NCBI GenBank assembly: GCA_013043945.1
Contig: JABEUW010000113.1
Coordinates: 1 to 10,059, forward strand
DNA from: Vulcanimicrobiota bacterium
Lineage (GTDB): Bacteria > Vulcanimicrobiota > Vulcanimicrobiia > Vulcanimicrobiales > Vulcanimicrobiaceae
Length of the DNA stretch: 10,059 nucleotides
Direction: 5' to 3'
The notes beneath the pieces are model-generated. The model ran no database searches. It worked only from the letters and a program-made list of their open reading frames with translations, and was not told the DNA's origin. Positions 1-7,456 of this stretch are shown in pieces (position 1 is the stretch's first letter; every line of letters starts with the position of its first letter). The position numbers and the translations under genes were made by a program.

Positions 1-2
1 CA

Positions 3-1850
3 GCGAGCATTGTCGGAACGTTGACGTCGTCGCAAAGCGAGCTTCGAGCGATTCGAGGATTCGTTGCAATTGGCGAACTTGGCGAAGCTGCAAAAATAGC
101 GAGTCAACGACATATGTTCGACTTGTCGAATTATGCGTACCCGGGGTTGATTCTTGAATATTTGGAGGGGACAACGCCGAACTACGCGAGCTATCCATGG
201 CTTTGGCTGGCGTTATTGCCGGCTCGGAGGCCGTTTTGCAAGCCGGAGCAACTTTCTGCAGAGGGGCTTGCGGCGATGGAGTATGTCGCCGGTGACGATA
301 CCTTATATACATACCTGCGCGTTGCAACCGCTACCTTGCTTGCCCAAATGGGAAATCCCGAACGGGTGCGCGAGTTATTGGGTGGAATCGGCGGTGATCG
401 CTGGAGCGATCGTTTGTTAAATTATGCCGATATATTTATTGCAGCCGGAGAATCGAGGTACGATGATGCCCTTGCGTGCTATCAAAAGGATCGAGTTGGA
501 ATAGGGACTTCAATTTCATGGTTCGCGTACGTGCGACGAATAATGTTTCGCGCACAAATCGAGCGATCGCTAGCAAGCGGCGAGAGGTTGCAGTTCGAAG
601 ACGTTCTCACGTCGATGCATTTAAGAAAATTGCCGTTTGCAGACGGAACGACGGTGGCTTTCGCCTATTATCTGTTGTGGCTGCAGGGCGAATGCCCGGA
701 TGCTACAGGATCGCGCTTCGCCCTCATGCGACACCTTTATCGGAGCGGGTCGCATATGTTGTGGCGAAGTGCGGCGGCGATCTATGGCATCGAACTTAAC
801 GGCCCGGTGGATTGCGAGCCTTTCGATTATGTGTTTTCCTTGTTATTTTTGGCGGAGTGTGCCGAGGATCGCGACGAGCGCCGTATATTCATCGAGCGGG
901 CGATTGAGTTCGCGAATAGGAACGGAATCGTGGGGATTCGGATTGCATCATATCTTGCGCTTGCTGTTTGCGATCCGGATCGGAGCGCGGATGCACTTGC
1001 GAATGCAATTCGGCTGGCAGAGCACGAAGGGCGCCCCGAACTGAGCGAGGGAATTAAAACGTTCGGTCGTGGAGAGTATGTCTCGAATCCACGGTATATG
1101 GACGTGTTTGCGAAGCGGTTTGCGATCTTCGCTCCTGAAGAAAGAGGCGATGAGGGAACGTTTTCTATCGACATCGTGCGCGGTAGCGTTGGTTCGCGCG
1201 ACGGCTCTCGGCTTCATGCTGCGGAGGGAACGTTAGCGCTTCTGGCGCTGCTCGTAACTGAGGGCGGGACGATACAGCGGGAGCGTGCGCTCGACGTGTT
1301 ATGGCCCAATCTCGACCCGTTCGCCGCCTCGAATGCGCTCAAGGCGTGCCTTCACCGTGCGCGCCGCCAACTCGGCGATTCAGGTGCGATTGAATTGCGC
1401 GACGGCGAATTGCGACTCGGCGGAATGTTTCGTTCGAATCTACCAGATATTCTCTCGTTGGCTGAGTCCGGCGATCCCTCTCGCGATGCGGAGCATATGA
1501 TGGCGGTGCTCCATTCTATCGCCGGGGAATCTTGGTCGTGGGCGCCCTGGGAGTGGTTTGAGAAACATGTTCGACGCATGCGCGAGGCGGCGAGGTCGAT
1601 TGGGGCGTCGCTTCTTACCGCAGAGATGGAGGCGAATGAGTTTCCTGCAGCTATGGCGACCGCGCGCGCGATGGTCGATCTCGAACCATTCGATGAATTG
1701 CCGCGCTCGGCGATCGTTCGAGCGCACCTAGCAATGGGGAATACGCCGTTGGCGATCGACGAATTACGGCGGTACGAAGAGCTTCTCAAGGACGAGCTCG
1801 GGGTCGAGCTCCCAAGCGAACTCACGGCGCTTTTGAAATTGACCGGATGA
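3..1850 (+). CDS. SARP/BTAD-type transcriptional regulator, C-terminal part (5' truncated by window edge)
   Basis: The frame is open to the left edge without a stop, so the true start lies outside the window. An internal TTG at position 21 has no convincing ribosome binding site. Counting from that TTG, residues 1 to about 375 are helical and TPR-like, without a motif I recognise. Residues ~381-468 look like an OmpR-type winged helix, including the stretch ALDVLWPNLDPFAASNALK and the HRARRQLG recognition-helix region. Residues ~515-606 match the bacterial transcriptional activator domain (BTAD), with DLEPFDELPRSAIVRAHLAMG and a final ELGVELPSELTALL. Classical SARP proteins such as AfsR carry this pair at the N-terminus. 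Here it is at the C-terminus, as in MalT-like STAND regulators, so an ATPase domain may lie upstream. The gene looks more AT-rich than the operon to its right, which may indicate a different origin. Family assignment is firm; target genes and signal are unknown. Confidence 0.85.
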   Translation, partial: ASIVGTLTSSQSELRAIRGFVAIGELGEAAKIASQRHMFDLSNYAYPGLILEYLEGTTPNYASYPWLWLALLPARRPFCKPEQLSAEGLAAMEYVAGDDTLYTYLRVATATLLAQMGNPERVRELLGGIGGDRWSDRLLNYADIFIAAGESRYDDALACYQKDRVGIGTSISWFAYVRRIMFRAQIERSLASGERLQFEDVLTSMHLRKLPFADGTTVAFAYYLLWLQGECPDATGSRFALMRHLYRSGSHMLWRSAAAIYGIELNGPVDCEPFDYVFSLLFLAECAEDRDERRIFIERAIEFANRNGIVGIRIASYLALAVCDPDRSADALANAIRLAEHEGRPELSEGIKTFGRGEYVSNPRYMDVFAKRFAIFAPEERGDEGTFSIDIVRGSVGSRDGSRLHAAEGTLALLALLVTEGGTIQRERALDVLWPNLDPFAASNALKACLHRARRQLGDSGAIELRDGELRLGGMFRSNLPDILSLAESGDPSRDAEHMMAVLHSIAGESWSWAPWEWFEKHVRRMREAARSIGASLLTAEMEANEFPAAMATARAMVDLEPFDELPRSAIVRAHLAMGNTPLAIDELRRYEELLKDELGVELPSELTALLKLTG

Positions 1851-1893
1851 GCGATCCCCAGGATTTCACCGCGGCACGCTAAAAGGGCAGCAC

Positions 1894-2103
1894 ATGGTTG
1901 ATTTTTTATTTAGCGGCACAGCCCGCATCATCCGGGCCGTCGTCGGCCTACTCTTACTTTTCTGGGCCTATCACTCGCTCCATGGTATCGGTCGCGATAT
2001 CGTCGGGATCCTCGGCCTCGTCTTCCTGCTCTCGGGGATCATCAATTTTTGCGGACTCTCGCCGCTCCTTGGTGGACCATTTATGAGGCGGGCCGCAAAA
2101 TAG
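1894..2103 (+). CDS. DUF2892 (YgaP-like) small inner-membrane protein
   Basis: This 69-residue protein has two hydrophobic segments, roughly residues 13-27 and 34-53. It carries the usual DUF2892 pattern: an RIIRAVVGLLLL start, a GIL-GLVFLLSGI second helix, and a cysteine followed by SPLLGG near the end (family pattern C-P-L-LG). The family is the membrane part also found in YgaP rhodanese proteins. As a stand-alone protein its function is unknown. The ATG is preceded by AAAAGGGCAG at a suitable distance. It lies 43 nt after the regulator on the same strand and could be co-transcribed. It ends 36 nt before the stop codon of the opposing PAS gene, and I see no terminator hairpin between them. 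Confidence 0.8.
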   Translation: MVDFLFSGTARIIRAVVGLLLLFWAYHSLHGIGRDIVGILGLVFLLSGIINFCGLSPLLGGPFMRRAAK

Positions 2104-2139
2104 CGCACGTCGCTTGATTCGCCGTCGTTGCCGCCTCCG

Positions 2140-2592
2140 TTAGTATCTCCTCGAGCGCGCCCTCCGATGAGCGTTTGCAGAGGCGTCGAGAGGCGCTTTA
2201 CCCTGCTCTGCAGGCCAGGTAATCAGCAATTGAATCCGCGGCGCATCGGGTGCCCGCATAAACGAAATGAGGACGCGCTCGCTCCCCCATGGAAAGTGGA
2301 ATTGGTATTCGAACTCCACGGTCCCATGCCCACCCGGAGCAGCGAGCGCTTCGAACCGTCCTTGGAATCCCGCATCTTGCGTGCATGGCGCGACGTCGCG
2401 AAAGAAGTTTCGACCGACCTGCGCGGGCGCGTGACGGCGCGAATAGCCGGCCTCCGTTTGGTTGTAGCGAAGAATCGTTCCATCGAGATCGAGCGTGATG
2501 ATCCCAACGGGCAGCGCGTCGATCTCGTCGCGCCCCATCTCCTCAATTCGCTCGAGGAGCGCTCGACGATCGCCTTCCGATGATGTGAGCAT
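2140..2592 (-). CDS. Photoactive-yellow-protein-like PAS domain protein
   Basis: A 150-residue single PAS domain. Compared from memory with the 125-residue PYP of Halorhodospira halophila, it aligns from residue ~20 to ~120 with numbering shifted by one and essentially no gaps. NFFRDVAPCT matches PYP NFFKDVAPCT, which puts the p-coumarate-binding cysteine (PYP C69) at C70. The chromophore-pocket residues also match: Y43 (PYP Y42), E47 (E46), S51 (T50, conservative) and R53 (R52). The FEY-F strand around PYP 92-96 is conserved, whereas PYP M100 corresponds to Trp. A basic tail of ~25 residues (HRRARSRRY) extends past the PYP fold, and there is no output domain. If loaded with p-coumaric acid it would be a blue-light photosensor. 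No tyrosine ammonia-lyase or coumaroyl-CoA ligase is in the window, so loading is unproven. It lies 73 nt after the kinase gene on the same strand. AGGAAG sits 16 nt before the ATG, long for a ribosome binding site. Confidence 0.85.
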   Translation of the reverse strand: MLTSSEGDRRALLERIEEMGRDEIDALPVGIITLDLDGTILRYNQTEAGYSRRHAPAQVGRNFFRDVAPCTQDAGFQGRFEALAAPGGHGTVEFEYQFHFPWGSERVLISFMRAPDAPRIQLLITWPAEQGKAPLDASANAHRRARSRRY

Positions 2593-2611
2593 GGTGCACT
2601 GGTTAGCGCTT

Positions 2612-2646
2612 CCTGCCGCTTTCTCTTTCTTTGGAAACCTGCCGCT
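2612..2646. repeat. Direct repeat of 9 bp upstream of the PYP-like gene
   Basis: CCTGCCGCT occurs at 2612-2620 and again at 2638-2646 (AGCGGCAGG on the - strand). The copies are 26 bp apart, start to start, in the 73-nt gap between the kinase stop and the PYP-like start. The segment between them is pyrimidine-rich on the + strand. Paired short direct repeats can be regulator sites, but nothing identifies a binding protein, and 9-bp repeats also arise by chance in GC-rich DNA. Confidence 0.3.
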
Positions 2647-2666
2647 ACCGTCGGCTCGAGGTGCGC

Positions 2667-4217
2667 CTACGACGGGTAGCCGGTAATACGGCGAATCGCG
2701 CGATAGAGTGGCGCTAAGCGGCCGTAGAGGCGTTGATAGACGCTCCCGTAGAGCTCGTCGTAGAGCGCATGCGTTTGAGGCTCCGGTTCGAAGGTGCGAG
2801 CGGTGCGAGTCATCGCCGCAACGGCGGTTGCGAAATCGCCGTGCAACCCCAAAGCGACGGATGCGTCGATCGCCGCGCCGAGCCCTGAGGTTTCGTACAC
2901 GTGCGGTCGCGACGTCGGGAGGCCGAAGATGTCGGCGGTGAGTTGGAGCGCCGCATCGCTCTGCGATCCGCCGCCGGCGACGCGCAGGCTGGTGACGGCG
3001 ACCCCGCTACGGCGTTCGATGCGTTCGAGCCCATCGCGGAGCGCAAATGCGAGCCCTTCGAGCATCGCGCGATAGAGATGCGCGCGCGTATGAACGTCGC
3101 CGAAGCCGACAATTGCGCCCTTCGCTTCGGGCATGCGTATACCGGGCGTCCAATAGGGCTGCAGCATCAGTCCCATCGAGCCCGGCGGAACCGACTCAAC
3201 GAGCGCGTCGAAATAACTCTCAACCGAGGCACCGCTCTCCCGCGCCGCCTGTTGTTCGAGGTGGCCGAACTGCTCTTTGAACCAATTCACCATCCAGTAG
3301 CCGCGGAAGATCTGCACCTCGGTGGTGTAGGCGTGCGGTATCGCTGCGGGATAGGGCGGGACGAAGCGCGTCGCCTCGATATAGCGATGCGAGAGCGTGT
3401 TGACCGTGGCGGTGGTTCCGTAGCTCAGCGCGCCGACCGTCGGCGCAATACAGCCTGCGCCGAGAACCTCACAGGCTTTATCTGCGGCGGCCATGACGAC
3501 CGGGGTTCCGCGCGGAATGCCCGTCGCTGCCGACGCTGCATCGTGAATCTCCCCACCGATGGTGCCGGGTTCGAGCAGGCGGGGCAGCATCGACGGGCGG
3601 ATTGGCATCGCATCCCATTTCCAATCCCCGGGCTTCGCCCATGCCAGCGTGCGAAAATCAAATGGGAGATAGCCGACCTGCGAGCCGACGGAATCGATGT
3701 AGTCGCCCGTCAGGCGGTAGAGCAAATATCCCGAAAGAAGAAGAAACTTCTCGGTGCGTTCCCACAGCTCGGGTTCGCATTGCGCGATCCAATTCGCTTC
3801 GGCCTCACGTTGAAAATAGCGAATCGTTTCGCCGACCCCGGCGATGCCGAATGCGGCGCGCCAATGCAATGGAAGCGCCGGAATCCTTGGGCTCTTCCGT
3901 TGATCGAGCCAAGTAATTGCGGGGCGCAGCGGCTCTCCGGAGCGATCGAGGTTGATGACGGTCGCGCGTTGAGTGGTGAGCGCGACGGCGGCGATCCGCT
4001 CTGCGAAGGATGCGTGCTGCGCGAGCAACGTTTTACACGCTTGCGACAAGCTCTCCCAAAAGCCGTTCGGATCGTGTTCGTGTCGCCCGGGTGCCGAGAC
4101 GATATAGTCGTCGAGCGGGATACGCGATTTCGCGACGATCTCTCCACGCGCGTCGAAAAGTATGGCGCGCACGCTCTGCGTGCCGTTATCGATCGCGAGC
4201 AGAAGATCGCGATTCAC
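2667..4217 (-). CDS. FGGY-family carbohydrate/polyol kinase (YgcE/xylulokinase-like, not canonical GlpK)
   Basis: A 516-residue protein of normal FGGY kinase length. The N-terminal phosphate loop LAIDNGTQSVRAILFD covers residues 7-22. The expected catalytic aspartate is D246 in MAAADKACEVLGAG, the second phosphate loop is YGTTATVNT (267-274), and the adenosine motif AGGGSQSDAALQL is at 414-426. It should transfer the ATP gamma-phosphate to a sugar or polyol in the cytoplasm. E. coli glycerol kinase contacts glycerol with R83, E84, W103, Y135 and D245. Here the equivalents are R84, A85 and W103, with D246, so the acidic contact is lost and GlpK's TNASRT segment is absent. Glycerol as substrate is therefore doubtful. 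The start is GTG with GGAG seven nt upstream, overlapping the GlpD stop as GTGA, which indicates translational coupling. Neighbouring GlpD- and AGPS-like genes point to a three-carbon or related polyol pathway. Confidence 0.88.
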   Translation of the reverse strand: MNRDLLLAIDNGTQSVRAILFDARGEIVAKSRIPLDDYIVSAPGRHEHDPNGFWESLSQACKTLLAQHASFAERIAAVALTTQRATVINLDRSGEPLRPAITWLDQRKSPRIPALPLHWRAAFGIAGVGETIRYFQREAEANWIAQCEPELWERTEKFLLLSGYLLYRLTGDYIDSVGSQVGYLPFDFRTLAWAKPGDWKWDAMPIRPSMLPRLLEPGTIGGEIHDAASAATGIPRGTPVVMAAADKACEVLGAGCIAPTVGALSYGTTATVNTLSHRYIEATRFVPPYPAAIPHAYTTEVQIFRGYWMVNWFKEQFGHLEQQAARESGASVESYFDALVESVPPGSMGLMLQPYWTPGIRMPEAKGAIVGFGDVHTRAHLYRAMLEGLAFALRDGLERIERRSGVAVTSLRVAGGGSQSDAALQLTADIFGLPTSRPHVYETSGLGAAIDASVALGLHGDFATAVAAMTRTARTFEPEPQTHALYDELYGSVYQRLYGRLAPLYRAIRRITGYPS

Positions 4218-5788
4218 GCGAGCGCTCCGTAATAGGCGGCGTGAAGGGCGCGATAGGCGTGCGCTTCGCGTTCGAAGCGCGCGTCATCCCACCGAAGCTC
4301 TTGCATGCAAATCGAGCGAAGGCGAGCCGACCATCGTCGTTCGCAGGTGGGCGCGATGAGTCCGAGCCGCGTACGGCGGAGTAAGAGGTCGTCGAGGTGT
4401 TCGACGCTTTCGTGGCGGGCGGCCCAGCGCACTTCGGCCCAGAGCGTCGCGGTGCCGTCGATGCGCTCGCGATCGCTCGCGAGCGTCGTATCGAGGAGCG
4501 CTTGCGCCTCGCTTCCGTAGGAGCCGGCGAGGCGGAGCCGTTGGGCCTGCGAGAGGTGCGGAGCGTGTGGGAGAGCGCAGCGTACGAATGTTGGGCGTGG
4601 AGCGAGATCGAAGGCATCGAGCTCGCCGGCAACGGCGCGGAGCGCCGCCAGCGCCATCGGGCGGAAGGTCGTGAGTTTGCCGCCGGTGACGGTGAGGAGG
4701 CCGCGTTCCATCCAGAGCGCGTGGTCGCGACTCTCCTTCGATGGGTCGGAACGGCCGCTGTGGATGACGGGGCGCACGCCTGCGAAGGTAGCGACGACAC
4801 CGGTGCGTTCGATCGCGCTGCGCGGGAATTGATAGGCGAGCGCTTCGAGCAGATAGAGCGCCTCTTCCTCAGAGATCGCCGGTTCGCTGCGCAGTTCGCT
4901 TCGGTGGTCGACATCGGTGGTTCCGACGAGCGTCACCCCGAGCCACGGATAGGCGAAGACGGGGCGGCGATCGCGGGGGTGGGAGAACGCGATTGCCTCT
5001 GCGAGCGGTAAACGCCAATCGGGAAGGATGAGGTGGCTGCCGCGGAGCGGCCGGAGTCTCGCCGCGGCGCCGAGCGCGCTGCGGAGCGCATCTGCCGCTG
5101 CACCGCCGGCGTTGATGACGACGCGCGCGCGTACCTCGACGGTACTGCCGCCGATCGTGTCGAGCGCGCGCACGCCGACCACGCGCCCGTCGCGTTCGAG
5201 CAGTTCGCGCGCGTCGAGGTAGTTGAGCGCAATCGCACCGGCTGCGCGCGCTTCTTGAATGAGGCGCAGGACGAGCCGCGCGTCGTCGGTGGTGGCGTCG
5301 AGATATTCGTGCGCGCCGAGGAGCCCTGCGCTCTCGATGTTCGGCGCGAGGAGTAACGCCTCGGCGGAATCGACCGCTCGGTGTGCTCTCTGCCCTGCGA
5401 AGAGATCGTAGAGTGCGAGCCCGAGCCCTAACGTACGCGCGCTCGGCGTGCTTCCCGGGTAGTGCGGCATCAAGAAGCGGATCGGATCGACTAATCCCGG
5501 TGCATCGCGCAGCAACGCTTGCCGTTCGTGCACCGACTCCCGCGTTAGCGCGAATTTGCCCTCCTTGAGATAACGCAAGCCGCCGTGAACGAGTTTTGAA
5601 GAGCGGCTCGATGCGCCGGAAGCAAAATCGCTCCGTTCGAGGAGCAAGGTGCGCAGGCCGCGGCGCGCCGCTTCGAAGAGAATGGCGGCACCGGTAATCC
5701 CGCCGCCGATAACGAGAATATCCCACGGTTCGTCGAGCCGCGCGATCGCCGCCGCGCGAACCTGGCTCGGATCGCCTCGTTCTAACAC
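4214..5788 (-). CDS. glpD: Aerobic glycerol-3-phosphate dehydrogenase/oxidase (GlpD family)
   Basis: A 524-residue FAD flavoprotein expected to oxidise sn-glycerol-3-phosphate to dihydroxyacetone phosphate at the inner face of the membrane, passing electrons to quinone. The dinucleotide-binding motif VIGGGITGAA is at 26-35, followed by LLLERSDFASGASSRSSK and the family hallmark KLVHGGLRYL (65-74). VGTTDVDH (288-295), FAGVRPV (335-341), SRDH (353-356) and TGGKLTTFR (368-376) correspond to conserved substrate and FAD residues of E. coli GlpD. A C-terminal alpha-helical domain (about 410-510) carries the EVRWAARHESVEHLDDLLLRR stretch in two conserved parts. Translation starts at a GTG that overlaps the end of the upstream FAD oxidase gene by 7 nt, with GGGAAG a few nt before it. 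The stop overlaps the kinase GTG. The assignment is strong; a modified substrate preference within the operon cannot be excluded. Confidence 0.93.
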   Translation of the reverse strand: MLERGDPSQVRAAAIARLDEPWDILVIGGGITGAAILFEAARRGLRTLLLERSDFASGASSRSSKLVHGGLRYLKEGKFALTRESVHERQALLRDAPGLVDPIRFLMPHYPGSTPSARTLGLGLALYDLFAGQRAHRAVDSAEALLLAPNIESAGLLGAHEYLDATTDDARLVLRLIQEARAAGAIALNYLDARELLERDGRVVGVRALDTIGGSTVEVRARVVINAGGAAADALRSALGAAARLRPLRGSHLILPDWRLPLAEAIAFSHPRDRRPVFAYPWLGVTLVGTTDVDHRSELRSEPAISEEEALYLLEALAYQFPRSAIERTGVVATFAGVRPVIHSGRSDPSKESRDHALWMERGLLTVTGGKLTTFRPMALAALRAVAGELDAFDLAPRPTFVRCALPHAPHLSQAQRLRLAGSYGSEAQALLDTTLASDRERIDGTATLWAEVRWAARHESVEHLDDLLLRRTRLGLIAPTCERRWSARLRSICMQELRWDDARFEREAHAYRALHAAYYGALA

Positions 5789-7392
5789 AGCTTCCCGGGA
5801 TTCATCATGGCGTCGGGATCGAAATCGCGAAAGAGCGCACGCATCGCGTCGATGCCGAGCAGCCCCTTTTCGGCAACGAGATAGGGGCGATGGTCGGTGC
5901 CGACGCCATGTTGGTGGCTAATCGTGCCGCCGTTGGCGACGATTGCCTCGCTGACGGCGCTCTTCAACTGTTGCCAGCGATGCAGATTCTCTTCGTAGGT
6001 CGGAGCGATGCGAAAAATAAACGTGCTATAGACGCTCGATCCTTGCGCGTAGACATGCGAGAGGTGGGTATAGCCGTGAATTGCTTCGCTACCGAATGCA
6101 GCGTGCGCGGCGCTCTCGATCGCCGCGACCATCGTGCCGACGCGCGGCCAATCGACCGCGGTCTCGACGGTATCGACGGCATACCCGTGCTCCCACAAGG
6201 CATTGCGAAGATAGACCCCGTGAAAGCGATTCTTCTGCCAACGCTTGCCGAGTTGGGTGCCGAAATAGAGGCCGTTACGATCGCCGGCGATATCGCGAGC
6301 CGATGCGAGCGTGGAGCGAACGCTCTCTGCATCGCCGGTGATACCGACGATCAGTAAAGAGCGCTCGTCGCCGTAGCCGCGCAGTTGGAGATAGCGCTCC
6401 AAAAAAGCGAGTGCGATGCCGGCGTTCGCGAGCCGCAACGTCGTCAGCGTCTCATGCGCATTGGCGAGGCGGATCATCGAGAGCGGGAGCCCCGCGTGCG
6501 CGAGTGCGCGAACCGCCGCTTCCGCGCGCTCCCACGTTGGGAAAAACCAGCCATGAAAGGATTCGTGCGCCGGAACGGGGCGCACGCGTACGGTCGCCTC
6601 GGTGAGAATGCCGAGCCGCCCTTCGGAGCCAAGCACGAGTTCGCGGAGGTCGATTCCCGCCGCAGACGCCGGCACGGTAGGGATGGCGAGCGTTCCGCTC
6701 GGCGTTTCGAGGCGTCCGCCCGCGAAGAGTTGCTCGATGCGGCCATAGCGGAGCGATTGTTGCCCGGAGGATCGCGTGACGACCCAGCCGCCGAGGGTTG
6801 AATATTCGAAGGACTGCGGAAAATGCCCGAGCGTATAGCCGTGCGTTCGGAGCTGCGCTTCGAGATCGGGGCCCGCGACCCCGGCCCCGAAGGTTGCGAG
6901 CCGGCTCTCTTCATCGAGATCGAGCAATCGCCGCATGCGCGCGAGAGAAACGGTGAGTACGGGGCGCTCGCAGCGCTCGGGCGGATTGATATGTCCGACG
7001 ACGCTCGTACCGCCGCCGTACGGGATGATGCACGCGCCGACGTCACGAGCGTACTCGAAGAGCTCGCGGACGTCTTGCGAGGACTCGGGAAAGGCGACCC
7101 CATCGGGGAGTCGATCGATGCGCCCGAAGCGGAGTGCGAGCCAGTCGGGAAGGCTCTGCCCGCGAGCGTGGAGCACGCGCGTCGCCGCCGAGGTATCGAT
7201 CGTCGGATGCGCGGGCAAGCGCGATGGCTCGGCGCTCGCGAGCACGTCCTCAAAACGTGCGTCCCGCGGCGGCACGCCTTCGCCGAGACGCTCGCGCAGA
7301 TACGCGAGCGCGCTTTGGGGGAGATCGAGGTGGACGGCCTCCTCGCCCCACCCGTTCCATCGGCGCACGCGAGGAGTATCGTCGCTTCTCAT
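5782..7392 (-). CDS. FAD-binding oxidase, alkyldihydroxyacetonephosphate synthase (AGPS)/GlcD-like
   Basis: A 536-residue VAO/PCMH-type flavoprotein. Hallmarks are the FAD-binding PYGGGTSVVGH (124-134), GHFPQSFEYSTLGGWVVTR (189-207), GSEGRLGILTEATVRVRPVP (255-274) and a C-terminal GGTISHQHGVG (488-498) ending in NPGKLC. The segments resemble eukaryotic AGPS (GH-PDS-EFSTVGGW, SHSY and SHHHG motifs), which swaps the acyl group of acyl-DHAP for a fatty alcohol to form the ether bond. The middle His of the AGPS His triplet is Gln here. E. coli YgcU and D-lactate/glycolate oxidases share the fold, so simple dehydrogenation of a hydroxy acid or polyol is an alternative. A TTG two codons upstream (7398) is possible, but GCAGG lies eight nt before the ATG at 7392 and only two nt before the TTG, so I take the ATG. 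First gene of the operon, overlapping glpD. Confidence 0.85.
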   Translation of the reverse strand: MRSDDTPRVRRWNGWGEEAVHLDLPQSALAYLRERLGEGVPPRDARFEDVLASAEPSRLPAHPTIDTSAATRVLHARGQSLPDWLALRFGRIDRLPDGVAFPESSQDVRELFEYARDVGACIIPYGGGTSVVGHINPPERCERPVLTVSLARMRRLLDLDEESRLATFGAGVAGPDLEAQLRTHGYTLGHFPQSFEYSTLGGWVVTRSSGQQSLRYGRIEQLFAGGRLETPSGTLAIPTVPASAAGIDLRELVLGSEGRLGILTEATVRVRPVPAHESFHGWFFPTWERAEAAVRALAHAGLPLSMIRLANAHETLTTLRLANAGIALAFLERYLQLRGYGDERSLLIVGITGDAESVRSTLASARDIAGDRNGLYFGTQLGKRWQKNRFHGVYLRNALWEHGYAVDTVETAVDWPRVGTMVAAIESAAHAAFGSEAIHGYTHLSHVYAQGSSVYSTFIFRIAPTYEENLHRWQQLKSAVSEAIVANGGTISHQHGVGTDHRPYLVAEKGLLGIDAMRALFRDFDPDAMMNPGKLC

Positions 7393-7456
7393 CGGCAAGA
7401 CCTGCTGCGACGGCGACGGAGTGCATGCTAGCGGAAGAAAGGGGAATGCTTAGAGC

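Noticed and set aside
2128..2583. 151-codon open frame on the + strand, antisense to the PYP-like gene
   Set aside because: The - strand frame has clear PYP homology across its length; this one has no motif.
2901..4232. 443-codon open frame on the + strand, antisense to the kinase
   Set aside because: Its translation is Arg-rich with no motif, while the opposite strand encodes a complete FGGY kinase. Long antisense frames are usual in GC-rich genes.
4397..5011. 204-codon + strand frame inside glpD
   Set aside because: Antisense shadow of GlpD, with Glu/Arg-rich composition and no recognisable domain.
5782..7398. TTG at 7398 as start of the FAD oxidase
   Set aside because: The ribosome binding site GCAGG is only two nt from it but eight nt from the ATG at 7392.
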